Assembly (NCBI RefSeq): GCF_000383975.1
Contig: NZ_KB913017.1
Coordinates: 3,820,265-3,884,264, forward strand
Reading direction: 5' to 3'
From: Natronorubrum tibetense GA33
Lineage (GTDB): Archaea; Halobacteriota; Halobacteria; Halobacteriales; Natrialbaceae
Length of the DNA stretch: 64,000 nucleotides
Notes under the pieces: generated by a model
The model's database searches: none
Told to the model about the DNA's origin: nothing
The model's input: the letters and a program-made list of their open reading frames with translations, nothing else
Position numbers and translations under genes: made by a program
In this document: positions 34,583 through 44,070 of the stretch, piece by piece
Layout: each line of letters starts with the position of its first letter
Position numbering within the stretch: position 1 is the first letter of the stretch

Positions 34583-35917
34583 ATGTACGTACTGATCGTC
34601 GGCGCGGGGCAGGTCGGGAAGATGATCGCCTCGAATCTCGCCGACTCGCACGACGTCGCGGTGGTCGAACGCGATCCGGAGGTCGCCGAGGAGATTACCT
34701 ACTCGTTCGACGTGCTCTCGGTGCAAGGCGACGGGACCGAACTCGAGACCCTCCGAGAGGCCGGTCTCGAGCGAGCGGATCTGATCGTCGCGTGTACCAA
34801 CAGCGACGAGGCGAACATCGTCGTCTGTGGGACGGCCAAGAGCGTGAGCGATACGTTCACCATCGCCCGCGTCCGCCGTCGCACGCTGTTGAACACGTGG
34901 GAGGGATCGGAGGGCGCCTTCGGCGTCGACTTCATGGTCTGTACCGACCTGCTGGTCGCCCAGACGATCTTCCGGATCTCCGGCTTCCCGCAGGCCCAGG
35001 ACGTCGAGATGTTCGCCGGCGGCCTCGTCAGGATGGCTGAGTTCGATATCAGTTCCGACAGCCCGCTCGTCGGCCAGCGCGTCGAGGAGGCGGATCAGCA
35101 CGACTCGATGACGTTCGCCGGCGTCTTCCGTGGCGACGAGATGATCGTCGCCCGCGGGGAGACCGTCTTCTGTGCCGACGATCGGATCGTCGTCATCGGG
35201 AGTCCAAGTTCGGTCAAAGAGTTTGCGATGGCAACCGTCACGGACACGACCTCGAGTACGGACGACGTGGTCATCGTCGGCGGAAGCGAGATCGGCTTTC
35301 AGACCGCCCGGGAGTTCGAGGCCCACGGCTTCGAGCCACGGCTGGTCGAACGCGACCACGAGCGCGCCCGCGAGATCGCCGAGGCGCTCCCCAACACGTT
35401 CGTCATGGAGAGCGACGCGACCGATACGGAGTTTCTCGCCCGCGAGCACATCGACGAGGCCGACATCGTGATCGCCGCACTCGACAGCGACGAAAAGAAC
35501 CTGCTGGTCTCCCTGCTGGCCCGCCGTGTCGGCGTCGACCGAACGGTCGCGATCATCGAGAACACCGAGTACGGCGACCTCTTCGAGACCGTCGGCATCG
35601 ACGTCGCGATCAACCCCCGCGAGGAGACCGCCGAGGAGATCGTCCGCTTTACCCGGACGGATCAGACCGAGAAGATCGCGATGCTCGAGCACGACCGCGC
35701 CGAGGTCATCGAGGTCGAACTCGGGCCGGAAAGCGCGCTGACGGGCCGTCAGATCGCGGATTCGATGGCTGATCTCCCCGAGTGCGTCGTCATCGGGGCG
35801 ATCTCGCGCGACGGCGAACTCATTACCCCGCGTGGGACGACGGTTCCGCGGGCGGGCGATCACGTCGTACTGTTCGTCGATGCGACGGTGCTCGACGAAG
35901 TCTCGTCGGTCTTGTAA
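34583..35917 (+). CDS. trkA: Trk potassium uptake regulatory subunit TrkA
   Basis: A 444-residue protein with two RCK modules. Each has a Rossmann NAD-binding half: IVGAGQVGKMIASNL (about 4-18) and IVGGSEIGFQTAREF (about 231-245), followed by a C-terminal TrkA_C domain. It sits on the cytoplasmic side of TrkH, gating potassium uptake according to NAD(H) or ATP; halophiles need molar potassium inside. trkH is not adjacent here. The start at 34583 matches MYVLIVGAG, and a Shine-Dalgarno sequence lies 9 bases before it. Confidence 0.93.
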   Translation: MYVLIVGAGQVGKMIASNLADSHDVAVVERDPEVAEEITYSFDVLSVQGDGTELETLREAGLERADLIVACTNSDEANIVVCGTAKSVSDTFTIARVRRRTLLNTWEGSEGAFGVDFMVCTDLLVAQTIFRISGFPQAQDVEMFAGGLVRMAEFDISSDSPLVGQRVEEADQHDSMTFAGVFRGDEMIVARGETVFCADDRIVVIGSPSSVKEFAMATVTDTTSSTDDVVIVGGSEIGFQTAREFEAHGFEPRLVERDHERAREIAEALPNTFVMESDATDTEFLAREHIDEADIVIAALDSDEKNLLVSLLARRVGVDRTVAIIENTEYGDLFETVGIDVAINPREETAEEIVRFTRTDQTEKIAMLEHDRAEVIEVELGPESALTGRQIADSMADLPECVVIGAISRDGELITPRGTTVPRAGDHVVLFVDATVLDEVSSVL

Positions 35918-36089
35918 CGCGCGCCGACGCTCGACTCCGCCGACAGACCGCCGACGCGGCGTCGAGATCGAACGAAACGGCTCGTTTCGAATCGCTTCTC
36001 GAGATGCTTCGATCCAGTCGCCGCACTTTCTCGACGGGAATGAGACGCGTCTCGTCACGGACGAAGGGTGATAGAAGGACGGAACGCCG

Positions 36090-38453
36090 TCAGTCGTCGT
36101 CGGACCGACTGCCGAACAGCCGGTTCCACAGCGACCGTTCCGTCGGCCGTTCGGCTAGCAGAACCGAACACTCGACCTCGTTGACGACGCTGTAGGCCAG
36201 CGAACCGCCGATGAGCCGGGAGAGCAGTCCGCGCTCGGTCGCGCCGATGATGATCATCGTGTGATCGCGAGCAGCCGTCGCGATCGCACCCTCGACGTCG
36301 CCGGTGGTGTCGATACGGATCGTCGCGTCTTCGAGGCCGCGGTCGGCCGCCCACTCGGTCAGGAACGCTTCCCCGTCGTCCTTCTCGCCTTCGTTGACGA
36401 CGTTCAACAGCGTGATCTCGGAGCCGAGCTGGTCGCGCATGTAGCGAGCCATCTCGGCGCTGAGATCGGAGTCCGGACCGCCGGCAGTCGGCACGAGCAC
36501 GCGGTCGGGCTCGAGCCCTCGGTCGTTCAGGACGAGGAAGTCACACGGCAGATTGTGCGTGAGTTCGTCGAGCGGCCGTTCCGCGCGGCCGGCGGTCCAC
36601 GGTCGGCCAGGACCCCAGCCCATGACGACGGTATCGGCGTTCTCGCGGCGAGCCACGTTGAACACCTCTTCGAACGAGCGGTGGGAGACGACCGTCCGGA
36701 TGTCGACGGGAACGTCGAGCGTTTCCGTACTCTCGCGAACCTGGGTCATCAGCCGCTCGGATTCCTCGTCGATACGGCGCATGTGTTCGGAGCCCTCCTG
36801 CAGCGGCGTCTGGTCGGGCACTTCGACGATGTGGACCGCCTTGACCCTGCCGCCGTTGGCCTTTGCAACCACGCTCGCCAACGAGAGCAGTTGGGATTCA
36901 GTACGGGGATTCGACACCGGGACGACGACGGTATAATCGTCGTCTTTCGACGGTTTAGCGGCCTCCGCAGCGGTGACGGCGGCGTCCGGCATCTCCTCGG
37001 ACCGCGAGAGAATGTAGTCGCTCAGGATGCCCTCGCGGTCAGTCTTGGTTCGCGCGTAGGCGAAGTACCAGGCAATCGCGAAGACGACGAAGACCACGCT
37101 GATCGCGGTCGCGAGCGGATCCATGAAGTAGATCAGCGCAAGCGAGAGAACGAAGCCGGCGATCGGCGTGAGCGGGTAGAACGGGACTTCGAAGTCGGGA
37201 TCGTACTCCGGCGGGTTCGTCTCACGGAAGACGATCAACGAGGCGTTGATCAGCGCGTAGACGACCAGATGGAGGACGCTCGCCGCACTCGAGAGGATCT
37301 CGACGGTCTCCCCGAGAGCGATAATAAAGACGAGGATCATTCCTCCGGTGACGGCGATCGATCGATACGGCGTCGCGAACTTCGGGTGGATCTCGTTGAG
37401 TTTCGGCGTGACGATCTTGTCTCGGCCCATCGCGAAGTTGATCCGAGCCGAGGCGAGAATCGAGGCGTTCGCACTCGAGGCAGTCGCGAGCAGCGCCGCG
37501 AGGGTGATCGACGTCACGCCGACGCCGAGCAGCGGAATCTCGAAGCCGAAAACCGGTATCTGATAGTCGAAGACGATCTCGGCGGCGTAGGTCATCGGCG
37601 CATTCTCGACCGTCTCGAGGAAGAACTCCTCGTGCGGGATCAGTCCCATCAGGAGGCCGACGAGGATCGTATAGATGACCATCACGATCCCGACGCTGCC
37701 GATGATCGCGATGGGGAGGTTTCGACCGGGATTCTTGAGTTCCTCGCCGATGGTCGCGATCTTCGCGTAGCCCAGATAGGAGACGAAGACGAGCGCCGCA
37801 CCCGGAAGAATCGCCCCCGCTCCTTCGGGCGTGTAGCTGCCGTCGGCGGTGACGGTTCCCCAGTCGAACGAGAAGAAGCCGACGATGGCAAACACCGTGA
37901 GAATGCCGAGCAAGAGTGTGACGATGGCGGTCTGGATGCCGCCGGTCTCTTTCGCGCCAATATAGTTGACGCCGACGAACACGATTCCCGCGATTACCGC
38001 CCCGATCTGAATGTCCGAGAGGACGAGCGGGCCGAGCACAATGGTCGGGAGGAGTGCGAACTCACCGAGTCCGGGAATCGGAACAACGACGCCGTCGAGC
38101 AGGTCGGCGAGGTAGCCGCCGAAGCCGATGGCGTAGAATGCACTTGCAAAGGCGAGGCCGATCCAATCGCCCATTCCAGAGATCGATCCGAACAGCGGCC
38201 CGAGTGCGCGGTTGATGTAGTAGTACGCCCCGCCGGCTTTCGGCATCGCCGTGCCGAGTTCGCTCACCGAGAAGGCGTTTATCATCGCGATCATCCCGCC
38301 AATGATAAACGAGATGACAACCGCCGGGCCGGCTTCCTGTGCGGCGATGCCGGGGAGGACAAAGATACCCGCACCGATCATCGTCCCGATCCCGATCGCG
38401 AGCGCAGAGACGAGTCCGAGGTCCTTCGCGAGTTCCTCGTCGCTTCCGGTCAT
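36090..38453 (-). CDS. Amino-acid permease (APC) fused to two UspA domains
   Basis: A 787-residue protein. Residues about 15-450 carry 12 membrane helices of the APC superfamily (for example IGIGTMIGAGIFVLPGIAAQ, the helix-1 motif). The C-terminus holds two universal-stress (UspA) domains, at about 500-640 and 645-775. The second has an ATP-binding-type motif, GATERGLLSRLIGGSLAYSV. This layout is frequent in haloarchaeal APC permeases. It probably moves an amino acid or amine with nucleotide-dependent control. Start at 38453 is the ATG immediately before the TM region. Confidence 0.9.
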   Translation of the reverse strand: MTGSDEELAKDLGLVSALAIGIGTMIGAGIFVLPGIAAQEAGPAVVISFIIGGMIAMINAFSVSELGTAMPKAGGAYYYINRALGPLFGSISGMGDWIGLAFASAFYAIGFGGYLADLLDGVVVPIPGLGEFALLPTIVLGPLVLSDIQIGAVIAGIVFVGVNYIGAKETGGIQTAIVTLLLGILTVFAIVGFFSFDWGTVTADGSYTPEGAGAILPGAALVFVSYLGYAKIATIGEELKNPGRNLPIAIIGSVGIVMVIYTILVGLLMGLIPHEEFFLETVENAPMTYAAEIVFDYQIPVFGFEIPLLGVGVTSITLAALLATASSANASILASARINFAMGRDKIVTPKLNEIHPKFATPYRSIAVTGGMILVFIIALGETVEILSSAASVLHLVVYALINASLIVFRETNPPEYDPDFEVPFYPLTPIAGFVLSLALIYFMDPLATAISVVFVVFAIAWYFAYARTKTDREGILSDYILSRSEEMPDAAVTAAEAAKPSKDDDYTVVVPVSNPRTESQLLSLASVVAKANGGRVKAVHIVEVPDQTPLQEGSEHMRRIDEESERLMTQVRESTETLDVPVDIRTVVSHRSFEEVFNVARRENADTVVMGWGPGRPWTAGRAERPLDELTHNLPCDFLVLNDRGLEPDRVLVPTAGGPDSDLSAEMARYMRDQLGSEITLLNVVNEGEKDDGEAFLTEWAADRGLEDATIRIDTTGDVEGAIATAARDHTMIIIGATERGLLSRLIGGSLAYSVVNEVECSVLLAERPTERSLWNRLFGSRSDDD

Positions 38454-38777
38454 CGGTCTCCCTTTGTTGCTCGTCTCACAGAATCACTGAGATTTGCAGT
38501 TGCTATTAGCAATCGTAGATAGTATCGAACAAACATGCTGGTTACCCCTCACCAATACTGTATCCGGAGGTAACCAAGACACGATATCGAGCACAAAGTT
38601 GCGCCTGCTTGGGTCTCTTTTCACACATAGTGGGCCAATATGGGACCTTCCGCTTAACTGGTTCGTTCGACGCCCAGCGGTTGTTCACGAACGATACGTC
38701 CTATTCCCTGGGAATTCAACGGTTTCCGGCCGATCGCAACGAAACAACCGTGTCGTCCGGCGCGCCAGTCGCCACCG
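38454..38777. other. Intergenic stretch with inverted repeats near the permease promoter
   Basis: About 324 bases between the RND and permease genes, both on the minus strand. Two inverted repeats were seen: TTGCT-ATT-AGCAA (38500-38512) and GGTTACC (38540-38546) paired with GGTAACC (38569-38575). The rest lacks coding signal. Confidence 0.45.
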
Positions 38778-41198
38778 CTAGCCGAGCAGTCGCTCCCAGA
38801 GTATCAGCGTCGCCGGCAGCACTGCGATCGCCATGAGATACGAGTAGAAGACGCTGATGACCATCAGGACCCCGAACTGGCCGAGCGCAGGCGTGATCGC
38901 CAGCACGAGTGACCCGGACCCGCCGAGTGTCGTGAGCATCGATCCGGTGAGTGCGCCGCCCGTTCCCTGAAGCGTAATCACGAGTGACTCGTAGCCGTCT
39001 TGGCACTCGTTGTACTCATCGATGAACCGATGCGTAACGTGGACCGAATAGGCGACACCGACACCGATCGTGATCGAGAGCACCGTCCCCGTCAGTGCGT
39101 TTAACGGAATATCGAGCAGCGGCATCGTTCCGCCGAGGAGGGCAACCGTGACGACGATGGGAATGAGGTTTGCGATACCCAACGACGCCCGTCCCTCGAG
39201 GAGATGGTAGAGAAACATCAGGAACAGTGCCGTGAGTACGAGAGCAATAGCGAGGCTCACCAGTGCAGATTCGAAGATCAACGTCGAAATCTCGTGGAAG
39301 ACGACGATATCGCCCGTCGGTGTCGTATCGAGGCGATAGTCCGCCGCTAACTCTTCTGCATCCGCGGATATCTCCCCCTGAGTCGCATCGGACTCGACGG
39401 TGTAGATAACGCGCATACTGCGTTTGTCCTCGGTGATATACTCGAGGGCCGCCTCCCGAGAGTCCGACTCGAGCAATCGGTCGAGGACGTAGCCGACGTT
39501 GTGGTCCGGGACACCGTTGCCGCTGACGTCGTTCGCCGCGAGCACTCGAGCGAAGTCGGGGTCAGTCTCGGCGTGGTCGTGCATAACATCGACGACACTC
39601 TCGCTCTCCGCAGTCGCGCCGTCGGTGACGATCGTCGACGGCGGGTCCGTCCCGGCGCGGTGGACGGATTCCAGCGCGTGGTCTTCGGATAATGGCCCCT
39701 CGACGTAGATCGTCACTTCGTCGTCTGCGCCGCTCTCGAACGTCTCTTCGAGGAAGTTGAGTGATGCCGTGGTCGTGTACTCAGAGGGAGCCATTGGTCC
39801 GGGTGCGGCTTCGACGTAGGCTGGCAACTCCTCGGGCGGGAGGAAATCCTCCTCCTCGAACGTGGTATCGACGGTCGTCGCGTACGCTCCGGCACCCCCA
39901 GTTATCAGTAGTGCCGCAAGGAGGATCGCGACCGGACGACGATCACCCAGTTTGGCACCGGCAACGAGCACCCGGCCAAGTGCCGAATCCTCGGAGCCAA
40001 GGGGCTCCGTACTGAACGAGGGGAGGCCGTACGTTTGTCGAAGGCGATCGATTTCGACCTTTGCCGCCGGAAGGAAGATCCCGAACACGATGAACGTAAA
40101 GACGATTCCGACGCTGGCGACGAGCGCAAAGTCCTGAATCGGCTCGAGGTCGTTTGCCATGTTCGCCCCGAACCCGATGACGGTCGTTCCGGTGACAATG
40201 AAAAACGCGATGAGCAACTGCGCAGCGGCGACTCTCATCGACTCGTTGATCCCCGCTCCCGTAACGCGTTCCTCTCGATAGCGATTGACGGCGTGAATAC
40301 CGAAGTCGATCCCGACCGCGAGCAACAACGGCGGGATCGCGATCATCATGAGCGTGAACGGAATGCCAGCATACCCAGTAAAACCGAACGTCCAGATGAT
40401 AGATATGACGAGCGCGACCAGTCCGAGAACCAGATCGAAGGGGTCGCGATACGCCGTGATCAAAAAGACGAGAATCAACACGATAACGACGGGGACGATG
40501 ATATCGAGGGAATCTTCGATGACGTTCTGAAACTCCGTATCGAGGATACCGCCACCGAACACGACGAACTCACCGTGCATCGACGCCGCAGCGTCCTGAA
40601 TCCGGAACTGAACCTCGGACTCGTCGACATCGCCGTCATGGACGGCGATCGCAATCGTCGCCGAGGCGGCCGGCTCGTTCGCACTGAAGTCGTCGCTCAA
40701 CGAAGCGGCAAACGATGGCTCGTCTCCCAGATCCCGAACCGTCTCCCGTACCGTCGCGTCGGAACTCCCCTCGAGCGTGCGAATCTGTTCGTCCCGAGTC
40801 GTCGCGGTCGGATCGATCGACCGGGCGACCGCTTCGGCGATGCTCGACGTTTCTTCCACTCGATACTCCTCGTGTGCCTCGAGATATTGCTGGAACTCGA
40901 GCATCCGCACCAGCGCGTCGCCAGTGAGGACGTTCTCGTCGCGCTGGATGACCTGTGTGGTCGGTTCGGTCTCGTCGAACGGCGGTTGGAACTCCTCTTC
41001 GATCGCTCCCTGTGCCTCGTAGGCCGGAACGCCCTGTGCGAAGATATCGACGCCTTCGTCCACCTCGATACTGGTGAGCCCGCCAGCGAACAACGCGGTC
41101 GTCAGTAAAAACACGAGGATGACCGCCCGAGAACGGTCGGTAATCCAGCCGTTGATGATCGCGATTGTCCGCCGAACGAACGCCGGTTCCGATCCCAT
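38778..41198 (-). CDS. RND superfamily exporter (MMPL/COG1033 type)
   Basis: An 806-residue protein built as two repeats of one helix, a large external loop, and five helices. First half: helix about 22-44, loop to about 230, and helices to about 400. Second half: helix about 425-445, loop to about 635, helices to 800. The charged motif GIDFGIH (about 298) of helix 4 is present in the first half. In the second half the equal place reads GVAYSVH, with Ala for Asp. Family members export lipids, hydrophobic molecules or metals with proton flux. It is 3 bases downstream of the COG1361-type gene. Confidence 0.9.
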   Translation of the reverse strand: MGSEPAFVRRTIAIINGWITDRSRAVILVFLLTTALFAGGLTSIEVDEGVDIFAQGVPAYEAQGAIEEEFQPPFDETEPTTQVIQRDENVLTGDALVRMLEFQQYLEAHEEYRVEETSSIAEAVARSIDPTATTRDEQIRTLEGSSDATVRETVRDLGDEPSFAASLSDDFSANEPAASATIAIAVHDGDVDESEVQFRIQDAAASMHGEFVVFGGGILDTEFQNVIEDSLDIIVPVVIVLILVFLITAYRDPFDLVLGLVALVISIIWTFGFTGYAGIPFTLMMIAIPPLLLAVGIDFGIHAVNRYREERVTGAGINESMRVAAAQLLIAFFIVTGTTVIGFGANMANDLEPIQDFALVASVGIVFTFIVFGIFLPAAKVEIDRLRQTYGLPSFSTEPLGSEDSALGRVLVAGAKLGDRRPVAILLAALLITGGAGAYATTVDTTFEEEDFLPPEELPAYVEAAPGPMAPSEYTTTASLNFLEETFESGADDEVTIYVEGPLSEDHALESVHRAGTDPPSTIVTDGATAESESVVDVMHDHAETDPDFARVLAANDVSGNGVPDHNVGYVLDRLLESDSREAALEYITEDKRSMRVIYTVESDATQGEISADAEELAADYRLDTTPTGDIVVFHEISTLIFESALVSLAIALVLTALFLMFLYHLLEGRASLGIANLIPIVVTVALLGGTMPLLDIPLNALTGTVLSITIGVGVAYSVHVTHRFIDEYNECQDGYESLVITLQGTGGALTGSMLTTLGGSGSLVLAITPALGQFGVLMVISVFYSYLMAIAVLPATLILWERLLG

Positions 41199-41201
41199 CG
41201 G

Positions 41202-43094
41202 TCAGTGCTCGGTTTTGCCTTCCGATTGCGATTGTGCCGTCTCAGCATCATCGAACACCTCGTCGAACTCCATGACATCCGCTCCGTCGTCGGAGAACGG
41301 ATCGGGACCGTGCTCGTCGTCGGGGCCCGTCGCCGTTGAACGCTGATCTGGATCTTCGTGCGTATCGGTCTCGCGGTTACGCACGGTAGCGAGCGAGGAC
41401 GGTAGCGACAGTTCGGAGAGTCGTTTGAGCACCGGCACGCCCTCGAGTCGCTCGGCCAGTGCGTCCCGGAAGCGCCACGCGACGACGGCGATCACGCCGA
41501 CCGAGCCGAACAGCACGGCGAGAGTCGTTGCGGAGATGATCCCGCTCTCGTCCTGCTCGACCTCGATCGGAATCCGGTAGGTGTCGGTTAGCTGTGAGTT
41601 CGATCGGTCGTCGTCGTACCGGAAGTCCATTCGGAGCGGGTACGTCTGTACAGCGGCGTCGTCGTCAACGGAGACATCGAATACCATCGACGCGGACTCG
41701 CCGGGTTCAAGGACCGGGACGAACCCCTCGTCGTCGCCGCTATCGAGCGGGGCGTTGGTAAACGGCTTCGCTTCGATGTCGGTCAGGGTCTCGTCTTTCT
41801 CGTTGGTGATGACGAGTTCGATCTCGTTGCGTTCACCGGGTTCGAACGTTGTCTCGACCGGTTCGATGTCGAACTCGTCGCGCGCGGGTTCGACATCGAG
41901 CGTGATGTCGAGCGGGTCCCCGATCATCTGAATATCGCCGTGGGCGTTTCGATACCGCACGTCGACTTCCATCATGCGCGGCCCTGGCTCCGCCTCACTG
42001 CCGACGCCGATACGGAAATCGAACGGCGTCGACTCGCCGGGCTTGAGCGAGCCAACGGCGTATTGGGTTTCCCTCGGATAGACATTCGAGCCGGATCCGA
42101 TCCCGTCGCCGACCGTCGGAATGAATTGGTCGTCACCGTCGTCGACGACGAGTACTACTCCGTCGACTGGATGCGGCCCCTCGTTGTAGAGTTCGCCTTC
42201 GACAGTGCCGTCTTCGCCGACATAGAGGGAACTCGTGACGTTTTCCGAGCTGAACGTCTGTTCGTGAGACGCCGGAACGCCAACGCGGATCGACCGGGCG
42301 GTCCGGTCGGTTCCGTTTTCGTCCTGGAACTGGACCCGTACTGACACCGGATACGTGCGTGCGAGGGCATCGTCGTCGACTTCCATCGCCGCTTTGACAG
42401 TCACCGTCTCGTTGATACCCCAGTCTCCGACGTACTCCTCGCTGCCCGCCGTCTGGAGTTCCGACTCCTCGACCGTCGGATCGATCGTACGGACGTTCTG
42501 ATCGGGCGAAGAGAACTGGACGACCGCGTTGCTCGCGTTTTCGACACCGGTGTTCGTCAGGTCGAATTCCACCGTCCCCCGCTCGCCGACGACGAGGTCG
42601 GAGGAGACCGTCTCGGCGTCGAACCGAGCCTGATCCTCGACGACGACTTCGATCGTCTCGGTCTCGGTGGCCGATCGCTCGCTCCCGCCGGATTCCGTGT
42701 AGGTGTACTCGATTTCCACGTCGACATCGTAGCTCCCGGCCTGGGCATCCTCGTCGACGGCGACGGTGAACGTCTCCGAAAACATCGACTGCGCCGACAT
42801 CGTCCGCATCGGCGTCTCGTTTGATTTGACGTTGACCGGCCCATCACCGCCGTCGAGAGTCACAGTCACGTCCCGAGCCTCGGTCGTCGGCGTCTCACCC
42901 ACATCGTTGCCACCTTCCTCGGCTGACGCACCGTTGCGAATCTCGAGTTCGAGCGTCGTTTCTTCGCCCGGTTCGACGATATTCTCCGGGATATATACGT
43001 CAAAATCTGGTGTACTAGAGGCTGAAACGACCATTGGAGAGCTCGCAAGCACCAGGAGTGCAATTGAAACCGCAACGAGGTTGTTTCTTCTCAT
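41202..43094 (-). CDS. COG1361-type extracellular protein with CARDB-like domains and C-terminal anchor
   Basis: A 630-residue surface protein. A signal peptide covers about 1-26 (VAVSIALLVLASSPMVVSA). Several Ig-like/CARDB-like beta domains follow, each with a VEPGEETTLELEIRN-like or VGERGTVEFDLTNTG-like start. One helix (about 543-560, TTLAVLFGSVGVIAVVAW) anchors it, and a cytoplasmic acidic tail ends the protein. COG1361 proteins often pair with RND exporters in archaea. The gap to the RND gene is 3 bases, so they form an operon. An ATATAT box (43117-43124) 25-30 bases before the ATG at 43094 supports the start. Confidence 0.85.
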   Translation of the reverse strand: MRRNNLVAVSIALLVLASSPMVVSASSTPDFDVYIPENIVEPGEETTLELEIRNGASAEEGGNDVGETPTTEARDVTVTLDGGDGPVNVKSNETPMRTMSAQSMFSETFTVAVDEDAQAGSYDVDVEIEYTYTESGGSERSATETETIEVVVEDQARFDAETVSSDLVVGERGTVEFDLTNTGVENASNAVVQFSSPDQNVRTIDPTVEESELQTAGSEEYVGDWGINETVTVKAAMEVDDDALARTYPVSVRVQFQDENGTDRTARSIRVGVPASHEQTFSSENVTSSLYVGEDGTVEGELYNEGPHPVDGVVLVVDDGDDQFIPTVGDGIGSGSNVYPRETQYAVGSLKPGESTPFDFRIGVGSEAEPGPRMMEVDVRYRNAHGDIQMIGDPLDITLDVEPARDEFDIEPVETTFEPGERNEIELVITNEKDETLTDIEAKPFTNAPLDSGDDEGFVPVLEPGESASMVFDVSVDDDAAVQTYPLRMDFRYDDDRSNSQLTDTYRIPIEVEQDESGIISATTLAVLFGSVGVIAVVAWRFRDALAERLEGVPVLKRLSELSLPSSLATVRNRETDTHEDPDQRSTATGPDDEHGPDPFSDDGADVMEFDEVFDDAETAQSQSEGKTEH

Positions 43095-43116
43095 TGAGTA
43101 GGCGTTTTCTGCAGCA

Positions 43117-43126
43117 CATATATCAA
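43117..43126 (-). promoter_or_regulatory. TATA box of the COG1361/RND operon
   Basis: GATATATGT on the minus strand is centred about 27 bases before the ATG at 43094. In the same 84-base divergent region, ACAA-GA-TTGT (43144-43153) is a short inverted repeat that could bind the TrmB protein encoded opposite. Confidence 0.5.
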
Positions 43127-43178
43127 CCTTCCTGTTACAAACCACAAGATTGTTGTTTCATACTCCGGAACGACGTGT

Positions 43179-43976
43179 ATGGACGACGATCATGCCGAGT
43201 TACTCACGGAACTCGGTCTCTCGAGTTACGAAGCCAAGGCCTACGTCGTACTCGCACAGTACGGGTCGATGACTGCAGACGACGTTGCTGAAGAATCAGA
43301 CGTCCCACGTGGCCGCGTCTACGACGTTCTGAACTCGCTTGTCGACCGTGAACTCGCCAGGGCGGACGATGGCAGACCGCGTACCTACGTCTACGTCGAA
43401 CCCGACGAGGCCGTCGAGCAACTTCTCGACAAACGCATCGACGAACTCGAGACACAGCGATCGGCGTACGAACAGACAGCAGCGACCGCAGCGGATGCGC
43501 TGGCGGCGATCACCGACGGCGAACAATCCGGCGGGTTCGCGACGAGTGCAGTTCACGAAGACGCGGCACGGAAACTCCTCCTCGAGCGGTTCGCTGCTAC
43601 GGACGAAACGATCAGGATCGCTGCAAACACCGTCGACATGAGTCCGGAGTTCAAAACCGAGTTCGCGAATCGGCTGCGGGAGTTACTCGATGTCGGAGTC
43701 TCCGTGCGTCTGCTCGGCGTTGACTTCGATCACGCAGCCGATCGAATTAGCAGTCTTGTCGACGCCGGAATGGCCGTTCGAAAGACGGACCACGTTCCAC
43801 ACCAGCGGTTCATCATCCTCGACGATGACGAAGTCTGCCTCGAAGTTGTGAATCCAATGTCTGGAGAAGAACTCCTCGCGGTCGTCAACTTTCGGGACGA
43901 CGAAACGGCACGTACGCTCGGGGAAAACTTCGACGAACTCTGGGAACAGGGAACACCCTGGAGTCTCGAGGAATAG
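43179..43976 (+). CDS. TrmB-family transcription regulator
   Basis: A 265-residue regulator. The winged helix (about 1-75) starts ELGLSSYEAKAYVVLAQYGS, with the recognition helix in SDVPRGRVYDVLNSLVDREL (about 41-60). A coiled coil (about 75-105) and a C-terminal effector domain (about 110-260) follow. TrmB proteins are repressors or activators that usually sense sugars. Its divergent position, 84 bases from the COG1361/RND operon, makes that operon the obvious candidate target. No sugar genes are adjacent, so the ligand may be something else. Confidence 0.9.
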   Translation: MDDDHAELLTELGLSSYEAKAYVVLAQYGSMTADDVAEESDVPRGRVYDVLNSLVDRELARADDGRPRTYVYVEPDEAVEQLLDKRIDELETQRSAYEQTAATAADALAAITDGEQSGGFATSAVHEDAARKLLLERFAATDETIRIAANTVDMSPEFKTEFANRLRELLDVGVSVRLLGVDFDHAADRISSLVDAGMAVRKTDHVPHQRFIILDDDEVCLEVVNPMSGEELLAVVNFRDDETARTLGENFDELWEQGTPWSLEE

Positions 43977-43979
43977 CGA

Positions 43980-44021
43980 GTCGTCGTTTTTGTGCCTGTG
44001 TCTTTCTCCTTCGTTTTCAGT
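43980..44021 (+). terminator. T-rich terminator region after the TrmB gene
   Basis: Several T runs (GTTTTTG, CTTTC, CGTTTTC) follow the TrmB stop within 40 bases, before the convergent DUF63 gene. This is typical of archaeal oligo-T termination. Confidence 0.4.
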
Positions 44022-44070
44022 TCGCCGTGAACGCCGGCAAAATGGGCTGCCGGCGGCAAATGTGTCGGTC

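Noticed and set aside
36261-38522. 753-codon open frame opposite the APC permease
   Set aside because: Antisense shadow; extremely Arg/Asp/Glu-rich because it mirrors membrane-helix codons.
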